64,000 nucleotides of DNA, taken from contig JBBQWV010000012.1 of NCBI GenBank assembly GCA_038210275.1, positions 39,135-103,134 of the forward strand. Reading direction: 5' to 3'. A model generated the notes under the pieces. That model made no database searches. It saw only the letters and a program-made list of their open reading frames with translations, and was not told where the DNA came from. Shown here piece by piece: positions 23,917 to 33,285 of the stretch (position 1 is the first letter of the stretch; each line of letters starts with the position of its first letter). The DNA is from PALSA-1296 sp038210275. GTDB lineage: Bacteria; Bacteroidota; Ignavibacteria; Palsa-1295. Position numbers and translations under genes: made by a program.

Positions 23917-25083
23917 TTACGCGCTGAATTCTTTCAGAGTAAGTCGAGCAATGACCATATGTTGGACTTCGCTTGTTCCTTCGCCGATAGTTAGAAGTTT
24001 TGAATCACGCCAGAATTTTTCAACAGGAAATTCTTTGATGTAGCCATATCCGCCGTGAATCTGAATGGCTTCTTCGCAGACTTGAACGCAGATCTCGCTT
24101 GCATAAAGTTTTGCCATGCTCGCATCTTTGCCAAAGGGAAGACCTGCATCGCGAAGAGAGGCGGCTTTATAGGTTAGTAATCTTGCAGCGTCGATCTTCA
24201 TTGCCATCTGTGCAAGTTTGAATTGCGTTGCTTGCTGATCGGCAATTGCTTTGCCAAATTGTCTCCGCTCCTGAGCATATTTTATCGCCGCTTCGAATGC
24301 ACCTTGTGCGCAACCGACTGATAGAGCTGCAATACTGACACGACCGCCATCTAAGATCTGTAAAGCTTGAGTAAATCCTTCGCCTTCGATGCCGATCAAA
24401 TTTTCTTTCGGGACTTTAACATTCTCAATCAGTAAACTTGATGTTTCGCTTGCCCGCATTCCGAGTTTATTTTCTTTTTTCGAAGCAGAGAATCCCGGCA
24501 TGGATTTATCAAGAACGAAAGCACTGATTCCATGTGCTCCTTTTGCTCTTTCGGTCACTGCCATGATAACGGCTGTCTTTCCGTACGAACCATGAGTAAT
24601 AAAATTCTTCGAGCCGTTCACGATATAATGATCACCTTCAAGAACAGCAACAGTCTGCGTTCCGCCTGCATCGCTACCGGCGCTTGGTTCGGTTAAGCCC
24701 CATGCGCCGAGGACTTCACCGCTGGCAAGCGATGGAATATATTTTGCTTTTAATTCTGCTGATCCGAATTTCAGAATATGACCTGTGCAAAGTCCGTTAT
24801 GTGCTGCAACAGAAAGCGCAACACCGGGACAAACTCTGGCGATCTCTTCGATGATGATCGTATTCTCCATCGTACCAAGACCTGCTCCGCCAAGTTCAGT
24901 CGGAACCATGATTCCGAGAAAGCCAAGCTTCGCCATTTTTTGAAGGGTTTCCACTGGTAGGATCTGTCCTTCATCCCATTCCATGACATGAGGCTTGATC
25001 TCTGCTTCGGCAAAGTCACGCGCCATCTGGCGTATCGACTTCAGGTCTTCTGATTCGGTAAAGTTAAGATTATTCTGGTCCAT
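23917..25083 (-). CDS. Acyl-CoA dehydrogenase
   Basis: 388 residues, full length. The three-domain flavoprotein fold is visible: an N-terminal helical part (LKSIRQMARDFAEAEIKPHV), the middle beta domain with WGLTEPSAGSDAGG (flavin-binding signature) and NFITHGSYG, and a C-terminal helical part with QIHGGYGYIKEFPVEKFWRD. The segment LTIGEGTSEVQHMVIARL carries the presumed catalytic base Glu in the position of the YEGT motif of mammalian enzymes. It oxidises a fatty or branched-chain acyl-CoA, passing electrons to ETF. Chain-length specificity cannot be read from sequence. It heads the unit with acylphosphatase and the methyltransferase. Confidence 0.95.
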   Translation of the reverse strand: MDQNNLNFTESEDLKSIRQMARDFAEAEIKPHVMEWDEGQILPVETLQKMAKLGFLGIMVPTELGGAGLGTMENTIIIEEIARVCPGVALSVAAHNGLCTGHILKFGSAELKAKYIPSLASGEVLGAWGLTEPSAGSDAGGTQTVAVLEGDHYIVNGSKNFITHGSYGKTAVIMAVTERAKGAHGISAFVLDKSMPGFSASKKENKLGMRASETSSLLIENVKVPKENLIGIEGEGFTQALQILDGGRVSIAALSVGCAQGAFEAAIKYAQERRQFGKAIADQQATQFKLAQMAMKIDAARLLTYKAASLRDAGLPFGKDASMAKLYASEICVQVCEEAIQIHGGYGYIKEFPVEKFWRDSKLLTIGEGTSEVQHMVIARLTLKEFSA

Positions 25084-25170
25084 TATTGAATGGAATTTAA
25101 AATTGGATAAATAAGGAAATTCGACTGGTATCAGCCCTGCAAAATTAGTACTGACCTATGAGAACGGGAT

Positions 25171-26610
25171 TTAATCCTGTGAAGTTGCGATAGGAAATGT
25201 TGGCGTTGCTGATGTCTCCGGTAAAATATAGATAGACATCGGTCTTGCACGCAAGACGGTAAAGGCTTGACTGCCAGTAGCAGATCCATCTTTTATCTGG
25301 ATCATTTGTGAACCCATCGGCACATCAAAGAATTGAACTTCCTTAAAATTCAATGTTGCATTTTTCCCACCTATAGTTATTGTTACACTTTGGTGGTCAG
25401 GCGAAAGGTTGATTACGCGCACCCGTCCGAAATCTCCGACCGGATACGACATTGTGTCGGCGAGACTCAAGTGAGATGGTGGTTTGGTTGTGCCGCTATT
25501 AAAGAGATTTTCCTCGACAGCGATCTTTGAATACCTCCCGTCATTTTGCGCCATATCAATGAAGGAGAGAGAAGTATCACTGATGTTATTATTTTTAGCG
25601 AACCAAAATGTTGTCGAATAATTCAAGCCCATATTCAAAGGAATAACTTCCGAAGTCATTTTTGGAGGCAGGTTAAGCATTCGCTCCTGATTCGGATAAT
25701 TTGCTACCCCTAAGTTGCTTCCTCTTGGGTTAAGGACATTCTCAGGAGCAACAGTCGTACTTCTGATCCACAAACTTTGGGTATCTCTGGTAGCATTGAC
25801 TAAGCGCACTTCGAAAGTTTTTAGCTCAAGAATGGAATTTCCTATCGCTTCATCGGATAGAATAAGGGGAGATACAGTGAAATCCATTCCTATTGGTTTG
25901 ACTTCACCGCGAATAATTATGGTAATAAAAAATCCGTTAGGAAAAATAAAAGAATGAGGAAAACTAAAGATTACATTCTTTGGATTTCCGCTTTCGGTGA
26001 CAGTAATACCCTGCACTTTGTCTCGAACAAAGTGCCTATTCACAACCCCATATTGTATCGTAGTATCAGGCTTTCCGGTTGCGTCACCACTATAGTAAAT
26101 ATCTAATGCTGGTAGATCAGGGATTGCATGTAAGAATCGGATAAGTGTCTTGTTTGGATCTTTCTGTTCAGCTTCATCGTCCAATCGTGCAAGAAGTGAG
26201 GTCTCTGGCTGAGGCGATTTGATGTGACCACGACCCATAACGACAAGCGTTTGCCTGTTGAAATTGATAGATATTCTGCCTCGTGCAACCGTATCTTTTC
26301 CTGAAGCATCGGATGTCACAACGACGAGTGTTGAATCGCTGGCAACTAAGGGAGTACCATCATGATATTGAGTAATGTAGCCAAACGTTAATGGAAGATT
26401 ATAAGGAAAATCCTGAACGCAAACTTTGCCGTTAATGAAGACAGTAATTACCGGCATATCCGGCATCGCATTCACAATGCGAATTTTTACTCCGCGCTGA
26501 TCGGGGTAGGTACACGGTGCAGTGCAGCCCGAAAGGATTATGCTTGTTCCTACCAAGCAAAGGACGCCCACAAAAACGACACGGAATATTTGAAGCATAC
26601 GAAATGACAT
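25171..26610 (-). CDS. DUF4397-like surface or periplasmic lipoprotein
   Basis: 479 residues. A lipobox (LSGC) places the lipidated Cys at residue 29. After it come at least four beta-rich units opening with strands such as VKIRIVNAMPDMPVITVFIN, LIRFLHAIPDLPALDIYYSG, VRLVNATRDTQSLWI and VRVINLSPDHQSVTITIGG. The recurring (V/I)R-x2-(N/H)A-x-D motif is typical of DUF4397 beta domains, which bind no known ligand. Two starts (MSFRM) are close together. It is expected on the inner or outer membrane leaflet facing the periplasm. It is followed by an acyl-CoA dehydrogenase after 87 bases and preceded by a GNAT gene. Confidence 0.8.
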   Translation of the reverse strand: MSFRMLQIFRVVFVGVLCLVGTSIILSGCTAPCTYPDQRGVKIRIVNAMPDMPVITVFINGKVCVQDFPYNLPLTFGYITQYHDGTPLVASDSTLVVVTSDASGKDTVARGRISINFNRQTLVVMGRGHIKSPQPETSLLARLDDEAEQKDPNKTLIRFLHAIPDLPALDIYYSGDATGKPDTTIQYGVVNRHFVRDKVQGITVTESGNPKNVIFSFPHSFIFPNGFFITIIIRGEVKPIGMDFTVSPLILSDEAIGNSILELKTFEVRLVNATRDTQSLWIRSTTVAPENVLNPRGSNLGVANYPNQERMLNLPPKMTSEVIPLNMGLNYSTTFWFAKNNNISDTSLSFIDMAQNDGRYSKIAVEENLFNSGTTKPPSHLSLADTMSYPVGDFGRVRVINLSPDHQSVTITIGGKNATLNFKEVQFFDVPMGSQMIQIKDGSATGSQAFTVLRARPMSIYILPETSATPTFPIATSQD

Positions 26611-26660
26611 AATGAAATAGTTTAACGGTACTAAATATAAACAACTACTGAAGTCAATAG

Positions 26661-27191
26661 TTACAGGATTGCCTCAATATCGCTCCAACGATAGCAGAAA
26701 TCATAGTATTGCCTTTTATCAATGGTGATCGTTTCTTCGGTGGTAAAATCAGGATTAAATGATTCATAGAATTTTCTTGAGGGGGAATTTGAAGAAAGGA
26801 CAAAAAGGAGAAATGAAGCAATGTCACGTTTCTTGAATTCGTGAACCGATTGCAGAAATAATTTTTTGCCGATTCCTTGCCCTTGGAATTCTTTCAATAA
26901 GTAGATGGCAAATATCTCTCCATTAAAATCGAATTTCGCATTTCGGTTTTTGCCGCAGAGCGAATAACCAACAACATCACCTGACGTATTCTCGGCAACA
27001 AAACAAAAATTCTCATTTGCACCCAAAGTATTAAAAATGTTATTCCATTTTTTCAGATACTCTTCGGAATTCATCGCATCAAGTGTTGCATCTTCGATAA
27101 GCCCTCGATACGTCGTCCGCCAGCTTGCAATATTAATTTTTGCAATTGTCTCAGCATCTTCCGATCTTGCCTCTCTGATTGATATATCCAT
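26661..27191 (-). CDS. GNAT family N-acetyltransferase
   Basis: 176 residues from ATG 27191; an upstream in-frame start at 27218 would add nine residues but would overlap the divergent promoter region of lpxH. Starts MDISIREARSEDAETIAKI, a usual GNAT N-terminal strand. The acetyl-CoA motif A is IYLLKEFQGQGIGKKLFLQS, with QGQGIG at about 111-116. The C-terminal FYESFNPDFTTEETI is the terminal strand pair. The substrate is unknown (protein N-terminus, small amine or antibiotic are all possible). Confidence 0.85.
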   Translation of the reverse strand: MDISIREARSEDAETIAKINIASWRTTYRGLIEDATLDAMNSEEYLKKWNNIFNTLGANENFCFVAENTSGDVVGYSLCGKNRNAKFDFNGEIFAIYLLKEFQGQGIGKKLFLQSVHEFKKRDIASFLLFVLSSNSPSRKFYESFNPDFTTEETITIDKRQYYDFCYRWSDIEAIL

Positions 27192-27220
27192 TGTTCTACA
27201 AATATAGCTCCGTTTCACCG

Positions 27221-27228
27221 TATTTTCG
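27221..27228 (+). promoter_or_regulatory. Candidate -7 element (TATTTTCG) for lpxH
   Basis: TATTTTCG lies 8 bases before the lpxH ATG at 27237. If transcription starts 5-7 bases after the box, as in Bacteroidota, the lpxH mRNA would be nearly leaderless. No TTG is seen at -33 in good spacing. The gap to the divergent GNAT gene is only 45 bases. Confidence 0.35.
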
Positions 27229-27236
27229 TAGAACTC

Positions 27237-27977
27237 ATGTCAAACTATTATTTCATAAGTGACTGCCATTTGGGCTTCGGACGCGATCGCAATGCCGACC
27301 GTGAACGGGAGGACCGATTGCTTGCAGTGCTTGAAAAGATTAAGAACGAGGCGAAAACTGGGGAAGCGAAGGGGCTTTTCATCGTCGGCGATCTTTTTGA
27401 TTCGTGGTTTGAATACCGTCAGGCAATTCCACGCCGCCATGTAAGAACTTTGTCGTTGCTTGCAGATATTCGCAGGCTCATTCCTGTTGAATACTTAATG
27501 GGTAATCATGATTTTGGACATAGAAATTATTTTCAGGATGAATTGAATATTCCAATTTATCCCGGAGATATTGAGCGCGAAATTCTCGGGAAGAAATTCT
27601 ATATTGCACATGGCGATGGAAAAGCTTTGAACGATACCGGCTATCTTATTTTGCGTAAAGTACTGCGAAATAAATTTCTTCTTTGGGCATACTCCTGGAT
27701 TCATCCCGACATCGGAATTCTCGTCGCTGAACGAATGAGCGGCGGATCACGAAATTACACCGATGCACGCGATGCGTTACAAAAGCAGGATGGATTACGT
27801 ATCTTTGCCGAGAAAAAGATCAATGAAGAAGCATTTGATTATGTTGTTATGGGGCACCGACACAAACCTGAGGAAGTTCAGATAGGTAATGGGTGGTATA
27901 TCAATCTCGGCGATTGGCTAAAAAGTTATACCTATGGCAGGTTCGATGAAGAGGGTTTCCATATTGAGAAAGCCTGA
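27237..27977 (+). CDS. lpxH: UDP-2,3-diacylglucosamine diphosphatase LpxH
   Basis: 246 residues. LpxH hydrolyses UDP-2,3-diacylglucosamine to lipid X at the inner membrane, a step of lipid A synthesis, which implies a lipopolysaccharide-bearing outer membrane. The calcineurin-like metal ligands are all present: SDCHLG (Asp9, His11), VGDLFDSW (Asp52), GNHD (Asn90, His91), HGD (His125) and MGHRHKP. The NEAKTGEAKG insert and IAHGDGKALND match the LpxH subgroup rather than LpxG or LpxI. It precedes the penicillin-binding protein gene by 35 bases. Confidence 0.9.
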   Translation: MSNYYFISDCHLGFGRDRNADREREDRLLAVLEKIKNEAKTGEAKGLFIVGDLFDSWFEYRQAIPRRHVRTLSLLADIRRLIPVEYLMGNHDFGHRNYFQDELNIPIYPGDIEREILGKKFYIAHGDGKALNDTGYLILRKVLRNKFLLWAYSWIHPDIGILVAERMSGGSRNYTDARDALQKQDGLRIFAEKKINEEAFDYVVMGHRHKPEEVQIGNGWYINLGDWLKSYTYGRFDEEGFHIEKA

Positions 27978-28012
27978 ACTTGCCGCTCTCACAAAGTTTT
28001 AAAATATAGATA

Positions 28013-30265
28013 TTGAACGAAGAACACAACGATAACCACGAGCTCTTGTACGAAGAACATTCGAATGAGCCTCAATTCCCAGAATCCCAATGGGAGAAGC
28101 TTGTGCGTTTCTTAAAGAAATGGAAGGTGCCGTTATTATTTATTCTTATCGTGGGCGGCGGAGGAACAGCGCTGACGATCGCCGTGCTGAAAGGTGTTCC
28201 GACTCTTGACCAATTAGAAAATCCACATCCCGAACTTGCTACCCGCATCATCAGCTCCGATGGCGAACCGATTGATCAATTTTATATCAAGAACCGAACG
28301 ACCGTCAAACTTCGTGAAGTCCCGAAGGCAATGATTGATGCGCTTATTGCAACTGAAGACCGAGATTTCTATGGTCATTGGGGTATGAATATCTGGCGCA
28401 ATTTTAATGCTGTTCTGACAGATATTATCACACTCTCTCCCAAACAGGGAGCCAGTACAATTACGCAGCAGCTTGCCAGAAATCTTTATCTCTCGCAAGA
28501 AAAAAGTATGCTTCGTAAATTACGCGAAGCAGTCAGCGCTATTCAGATAGAACGAACGCATACGAAGAACGAGATTTTGGAGATGTATCTCAATGTCTGT
28601 TATATGGGCAGAGGCGCTTATGGTGTAGCAGTTGCAAGCCAAATTTATTTTGGTAAAGATGTAAGCAAGCTATCACCTTCTCAATGCGCTTTCTTAATCG
28701 GAATTCTTAAAGGTCCGGAGAATTACGATCCTGAAGATAATTATGCCCGCGCAATTGATCGCCGCAATACAGTCATTAATAATATGGTTAACGCCGGATA
28801 CCTCGAAAAAGACAAAGCCGATAAGATCAAGCAAGAACCGATCAAGGTTCAGGCTTCAAAAACTTTTCAGGGAATAGCTCCTCATTTTGTAGAAATGGTG
28901 AGACAGGAGTTATCCAAAAAACCTGAGCTTGCAGGATATGATCTCTATCGTGATGGTCTTGTCGTCTATACAACTCTTAATGCTTCGATGCAGCGTGCCG
29001 CCAATCGTGCTGTCGATGAACATATAGAAACTTATCAAAAGAATATCGTTGATAAACGGTGGAATTGGAAGCTGCATCTTCCTCTTCTTGATTCTCTTGT
29101 CGCTCATGCAGCGAGACAAAATTATGCCGTGAAAAGTATTGAGAATGATGCAGATCGAATGAAACTTGAGAAGAAATTACGGAGCGATCCTAAATTTATT
29201 GATAGTGTAAAAAAAGGCGAAACACGCTTGCAAGCAAGCTTTCTTTGTCTAGATCCGAAAACGGGACAGATCCTTGCAATGGTCGGCAGCGCAAATTACC
29301 GGGAGCACCGATATGGACTTAACCATGCGACGCAGATCGTGCGTCAGCCTGGATCATCGTTTAAGCCGTTCGTCTATGCAAGTTGTTTTGAAAAAGGATA
29401 TACACCTGAATCCATCGTTTCAAACGAAGCGATCGAAATGCAGGATGGCGATAAAATTTGGAAGCCCGGTAATATGGGGGAAGGTGTTGGCGGTGTTTCT
29501 ACAATTGAAAATGCACTTAAGCATTCAATCAATCTTTGCGCGATTCATGCACTTTTAGATCTGACGAATGCACAAGACGTTGTAAAGCTTGCAAAACGTA
29601 TGGGAGTGAAATCCAGTATTCCTGCCGTACCGTCGATCGCACTCGGAACAGCAGAAGTAAGTCCGCTCGAACTGACAAGCGCGTATTGCGTTTTTGCTAA
29701 CGATGGAATTAAGACAACGCCTTACGCAATTCTTCGCGTTGAAGACCGAAATGGAAAGGTGCTTTATAGAGGCAAGCCTGCGTTTGAATTTGTTTTCGAA
29801 CCAAAGACCGCGCAGATGATGACGATCTGTTTAAAGGCTGTCGTTGATGGAGGTACCGCTACGAGTATTCGCAACTTTTTTAATTATGCGGCTGCAGGAA
29901 AAACCGGTACGACCCAAAATTTTGCTGACGCATGGTTCGTCGGTTATACTCCGCTCTATACTGCCGGTGCTTGGGTAGGCTTCGATGATAAGCGGATCAC
30001 ATTTACCAGTGCTGATGGGCAAGGCGGACGCGCCGCCGCTCCAATATGGGGACGATTCATGAAATATTCTTACGAAGCGCTGAAGCTGAGGAACACAAAC
30101 TTCAATACGAATTGGAATGGTGCAACGGCAAAGCCTGATTCAACAAAAGGCAATGATTCTGCTGCAATTAATACCACAATTTCCACTGTTCCTCCGCACT
30201 CGCCGGGAGATAATACAACTCCAAGTCCAGTGCCTTCACCGCCGCCGGAGCAGAATAAAAAATAA
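28013..30265 (+). CDS. Class A penicillin-binding protein (PBP1A-like)
   Basis: 750 residues from a TTG at 28013; no in-frame ATG is available before the catalytic core, and a stop (TAG) lies just upstream, so TTG is the probable start. A transmembrane segment (WKVPLLFILIVGGGGTALTI) is at about 43-62. The GT51 glycosyltransferase domain has EDRDFYGHWGMN (catalytic Glu) and GASTITQQLARNLYLSQEKS. The transpeptidase domain has QPGSSFKP (nucleophile Ser, SxxK), HSIN (SxN-type motif) and AAGKTGTTQNF (KTG). It polymerises lipid II and cross-links peptidoglycan. The C-terminus is Pro/Ser/Thr-rich and probably disordered. Confidence 0.95.
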   Translation: MNEEHNDNHELLYEEHSNEPQFPESQWEKLVRFLKKWKVPLLFILIVGGGGTALTIAVLKGVPTLDQLENPHPELATRIISSDGEPIDQFYIKNRTTVKLREVPKAMIDALIATEDRDFYGHWGMNIWRNFNAVLTDIITLSPKQGASTITQQLARNLYLSQEKSMLRKLREAVSAIQIERTHTKNEILEMYLNVCYMGRGAYGVAVASQIYFGKDVSKLSPSQCAFLIGILKGPENYDPEDNYARAIDRRNTVINNMVNAGYLEKDKADKIKQEPIKVQASKTFQGIAPHFVEMVRQELSKKPELAGYDLYRDGLVVYTTLNASMQRAANRAVDEHIETYQKNIVDKRWNWKLHLPLLDSLVAHAARQNYAVKSIENDADRMKLEKKLRSDPKFIDSVKKGETRLQASFLCLDPKTGQILAMVGSANYREHRYGLNHATQIVRQPGSSFKPFVYASCFEKGYTPESIVSNEAIEMQDGDKIWKPGNMGEGVGGVSTIENALKHSINLCAIHALLDLTNAQDVVKLAKRMGVKSSIPAVPSIALGTAEVSPLELTSAYCVFANDGIKTTPYAILRVEDRNGKVLYRGKPAFEFVFEPKTAQMMTICLKAVVDGGTATSIRNFFNYAAAGKTGTTQNFADAWFVGYTPLYTAGAWVGFDDKRITFTSADGQGGRAAAPIWGRFMKYSYEALKLRNTNFNTNWNGATAKPDSTKGNDSAAINTTISTVPPHSPGDNTTPSPVPSPPPEQNKK

Positions 30266-30285
30266 GCCCAACAGGTCATTTTTTC

Positions 30286-30315
30286 TTGAGAGGGCTTAAA
30301 AATTCCTTATTTTCG
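30286..30315 (+). promoter_or_regulatory. Promoter with TTG-N19-TATTTTCG, followed by a long leader
   Basis: TTG (30286-30288), a 19-base spacer and TATTTTCG (30308-30315) fit the Bacteroidota -33/-7 pattern well. The transcript would start near 30320, giving the OmpA/propeller gene a leader of about 235 bases (30320-30555). I see no recognised riboswitch or stable fold in this leader and no convincing gene. Confidence 0.45.
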
Positions 30316-30555
30316 TTCTGCGTATATCATGCTTTTTCTTCTTCGGAGTTACAGAAATGAACGGTTCTGCCCATAACAGACGTTATTTCTTTGCAACTAT
30401 TGAAGAATATATGCGTTGCAAATACGCTTCGAGACCTACAAAGAGAATCATTACCGTGCATAATTTCTCTTTTCGTTCTCGTTCATTTTTGTTTGTTGTG
30501 TGCATTCATCATCATCTTTCACTAAATACTTTATTTCATAAGTAAATAAACCACT

Positions 30556-33126
30556 ATGAGATTTATTGCCCCTAAACGCGCTCTCTTTTTCGGAGCTGCA
30601 CTCATGATCGCCCTTTGTCTTCTCGTCATTAGCTCGACAAGCTCGGCGTTCAAAAATTCAAAAACAGAGAAACTCAAATCTACTGTTACTGCCTCTCCGG
30701 CAGTTGCGGTTATAGCTCCGGTACCGGTCACTCCGGATCCGGTGCCTGACCCTGATTCAACTGCTGCAAGCAGTTTTAGCAAACTCGTTGTAAAAAACCT
30801 CGGACCTCTTCTTAATAGTAGCAAAGACGATTTTGGACCGACTATTACTGCCGACGGGCGGACGATGTATTTTGTTTCTAAGGGCAGAGATGGCGGAAAA
30901 GGAGCCGACGATTTCTGGGTTACGCATAGCCCTGATAATGATGACACCACTTGGTTTGCTCCTACCAATTTGGATCAGATCAACACTGAAAAGGGCGATG
31001 GCGCTGCTTCAATCGCTGCTGACGGTCAAACGATCTACTTCGCAACCGACCGTTTCACAACGGAAAAGAATGATATGAATCTTTGGGTTGCAACTTTGGA
31101 AGGAAAAGACTGGAAAAACATTCACGAAGTAGGCTCACCTGTCAATACCACGAAATGGGAATCGCAGCCAGCTATCAGTCCTGATGGAAAGAAATTATTT
31201 TTTGCTTCGAACCGAGGCGGCAAAGATGTTGATATTTATGTGTCGCATCAGCTTGCCGATGGACGCTGGACAGAGCCGGTGAATCTTGGCTCGAAGATCA
31301 ATACCAAGGGCTATGATGCTTCGCCATTCATGGCTGCCGACGGTACGACACTTTATTTTGCGTCTGACGGTCACGGTGGTCAGGGCGGAATAGATATTTT
31401 TTTCTCAGAGTTCAAAGGACCTTCGGATACTGATTGGACTGAACCAGTCGCTCTTCCTTCTCCGATCAACACAAAAGCGGACGAAATGTTTTTGACAGTG
31501 CCGGCATCCGGTAATGTGCTTTTCTTTGCTTCGACTCGTGACGGAGGTTCTGGTAAATTTGATATTTACGTTGCTACAAACCCGCCAAAGCCAAGACCAA
31601 CTCTTGTGCTTCGCGGTATTTGTTTTGACTCAGTGACAACCGAAAAACTTGGCGCGAGAGTGTTGATCGTCGATGAACAGACTCGTGACACTGTGTATTA
31701 TAAAGAGGCAAATAGCTCCAGCGGCGAATATCTCTGTGTGCTTTCAGCGAATGCAAAAGGTCAGGTAGGCGGCACATATCTGGTGAGCGCTACTGAGCCA
31801 AATCACTTTCCGTATCCTCCGACACGCGTAAATATTCCGCTCCGCGATGATACTTCACGTATCGTTACTCATGACATTCCGATGAATAATGAGGCTCCGC
31901 CTATCGTTCATTGGGTTACAATTAAGCCTCAGATAATGACAGATCTGCCGGATAAATATCCGGGCTTTAAAGGCTTGGTTGTGAAGGAAAAACTTACAAT
32001 AGATCTCTATGCACAACTTCCGATGGTATTCTACGATCAGGGTATTGGTGCAATTGCTCCACGCTATGTGCTTTTTTCAAGTCCTGCCGAGACGCAAGGC
32101 TTCAGTGAAGATACTGTTACTGCAACGTTGAACGGATATTATAATTATCTTAACATCTTAGGTCTTCGTATGCGCAAGAATCCTTCTACAAAGATCACGA
32201 TCGTTGGCTGTAACTCCCAAGATGCAGCAAATGAAAAATCTGTTGATCTTTCACGTCAGCGTGCTGAAGGTGTAAAAAAATATCTTGTCGATATTTGGGG
32301 TATTGATGCGGCGCGTATGCCTATTGAAGCACGCAATTTGCCGGAGAACTCCACACTTTCAACTACCCCTGAAGGAATTCAGGAAAATCGTAGAGTACAG
32401 ATCAAAGCTGATGATTGGGAAATTATTAAACCGATCAAGCGTGAGCAGATCGTAAGAGAGCCGGATTGGCGTACAGCAATGTTCTCAATGACGAACGGAT
32501 TACGTACCGACAAGATCAAAAGCCGTCAGCTTGTGATCACACATAAAGGAGAAACATGGGCAACAATAAATGAGCTTGGTGATATCACCACGACGCAATC
32601 TCCTGAATGGAATTGGCGCTCGGATGCAACGCGCAAATTACCGGATGATGAATCTGATCTTTCCGTACAGATGTTCGTCACCGACAACACCGGTCGTGTT
32701 GTAAAATCAAATATTGATAATACAGGTGTTCGTCAGTTCACACAGCAAAATGTTACCGCTGAGCATCTCAAAGATAAGACTCGCGAAACATATAATCTTA
32801 TCCTTTTCCCATATAACAGCTCGGATATGGGAAAATGGAATCATAAGATCTTGGATGAATATGTATTTTCGCGGATCAAATCAACTTCCGATGTTCAGGT
32901 GAATGGTTATACCGATATCCTCGGTACACCTGATTATAACCAAAAGCTTTCTGAAAACCGTGCTAATGCAACGAAGAAAGATATTGACGGGCATATCAAA
33001 GGCAAAGTGAATACTATCGTCGCCAAAGGCTACGGCAAAACAGCGCCGCTATTCCCGAACGAACTTCCTGAAGGACGCTATTATAACCGTACCGTTCAGG
33101 TGCTGATCGAAACTCCGATCAACTGA
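30556..33126 (+). CDS. PD40 propeller, CRD and double OmpA-like envelope protein (PorE-like)
   Basis: 856 residues. An N-terminal signal or anchor (ALFFGAALMIALCLLVI) is followed by five WD40-like PD40 blades from about 93 to 345 (ITADGRTMYFVSKG, IAADGQTIYFATDR, ISPDGKKLFFASNRGG, MAADGTTLYFASDGHGG, FFASTRDGG). Residues about 350-460 resemble a carboxypeptidase-regulatory-like domain. Two OmpA-like peptidoglycan-binding modules follow, the first with SVDLSRQRAEGVKKYL and the second with YNQKLSENRANATKKD near the C-terminus. Propeller-CRD-OmpA is the order of PorE, the T9SS envelope protein of Porphyromonas, apart from its TPR part; this is a family-level inference. A strong terminator follows. 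Confidence 0.85.
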   Translation: MRFIAPKRALFFGAALMIALCLLVISSTSSAFKNSKTEKLKSTVTASPAVAVIAPVPVTPDPVPDPDSTAASSFSKLVVKNLGPLLNSSKDDFGPTITADGRTMYFVSKGRDGGKGADDFWVTHSPDNDDTTWFAPTNLDQINTEKGDGAASIAADGQTIYFATDRFTTEKNDMNLWVATLEGKDWKNIHEVGSPVNTTKWESQPAISPDGKKLFFASNRGGKDVDIYVSHQLADGRWTEPVNLGSKINTKGYDASPFMAADGTTLYFASDGHGGQGGIDIFFSEFKGPSDTDWTEPVALPSPINTKADEMFLTVPASGNVLFFASTRDGGSGKFDIYVATNPPKPRPTLVLRGICFDSVTTEKLGARVLIVDEQTRDTVYYKEANSSSGEYLCVLSANAKGQVGGTYLVSATEPNHFPYPPTRVNIPLRDDTSRIVTHDIPMNNEAPPIVHWVTIKPQIMTDLPDKYPGFKGLVVKEKLTIDLYAQLPMVFYDQGIGAIAPRYVLFSSPAETQGFSEDTVTATLNGYYNYLNILGLRMRKNPSTKITIVGCNSQDAANEKSVDLSRQRAEGVKKYLVDIWGIDAARMPIEARNLPENSTLSTTPEGIQENRRVQIKADDWEIIKPIKREQIVREPDWRTAMFSMTNGLRTDKIKSRQLVITHKGETWATINELGDITTTQSPEWNWRSDATRKLPDDESDLSVQMFVTDNTGRVVKSNIDNTGVRQFTQQNVTAEHLKDKTRETYNLILFPYNSSDMGKWNHKILDEYVFSRIKSTSDVQVNGYTDILGTPDYNQKLSENRANATKKDIDGHIKGKVNTIVAKGYGKTAPLFPNELPEGRYYNRTVQVLIETPIN

Positions 33127-33152
33127 TAAGACAACCGGTTTAGCAAATCTGA

Positions 33153-33192
33153 AAAGAGGGCATTCGCAAACGCTGATGCCCTCTTTCTTTTT
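33153..33192 (+). terminator. Intrinsic terminator after the PorE-like gene
   Basis: AAAGAGGGCAT (33153-33163) and ATGCCCTCTTT (33176-33186) are perfect 11-base arms around a 12-base loop, followed by C and five T. This is a textbook Rho-independent terminator. Confidence 0.9.
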
Positions 33193-33253
33193 GGTGTAAT
33201 CATTCTGTAATTCGGAGGTTTTTCTATTTGTAACTTCACCATGTCAAAAGCGT

Positions 33254-33261
33254 TATCTTTG
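33254..33261 (+). promoter_or_regulatory. Candidate -7 element (TATCTTTG) for protein A
   Basis: TATCTTTG matches TAnnTTTG exactly, 25 bases before the ATG at 33286. A TTTG lies 23 bases upstream, four bases farther than usual. The identical TATCTTTG also occurs 151 bases before protein C (38887). Confidence 0.45.
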
Positions 33262-33285
33262 TAAAGTTACTGCTAACGTTAGTCT

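Noticed and set aside
30357..30545. A 62-codon plus-strand frame in the leader of the PorE-like gene
   Set aside because: No signal, no motif and unlike composition of its neighbours (Arg/His/Phe-rich); it lies in what looks like an untranslated leader.
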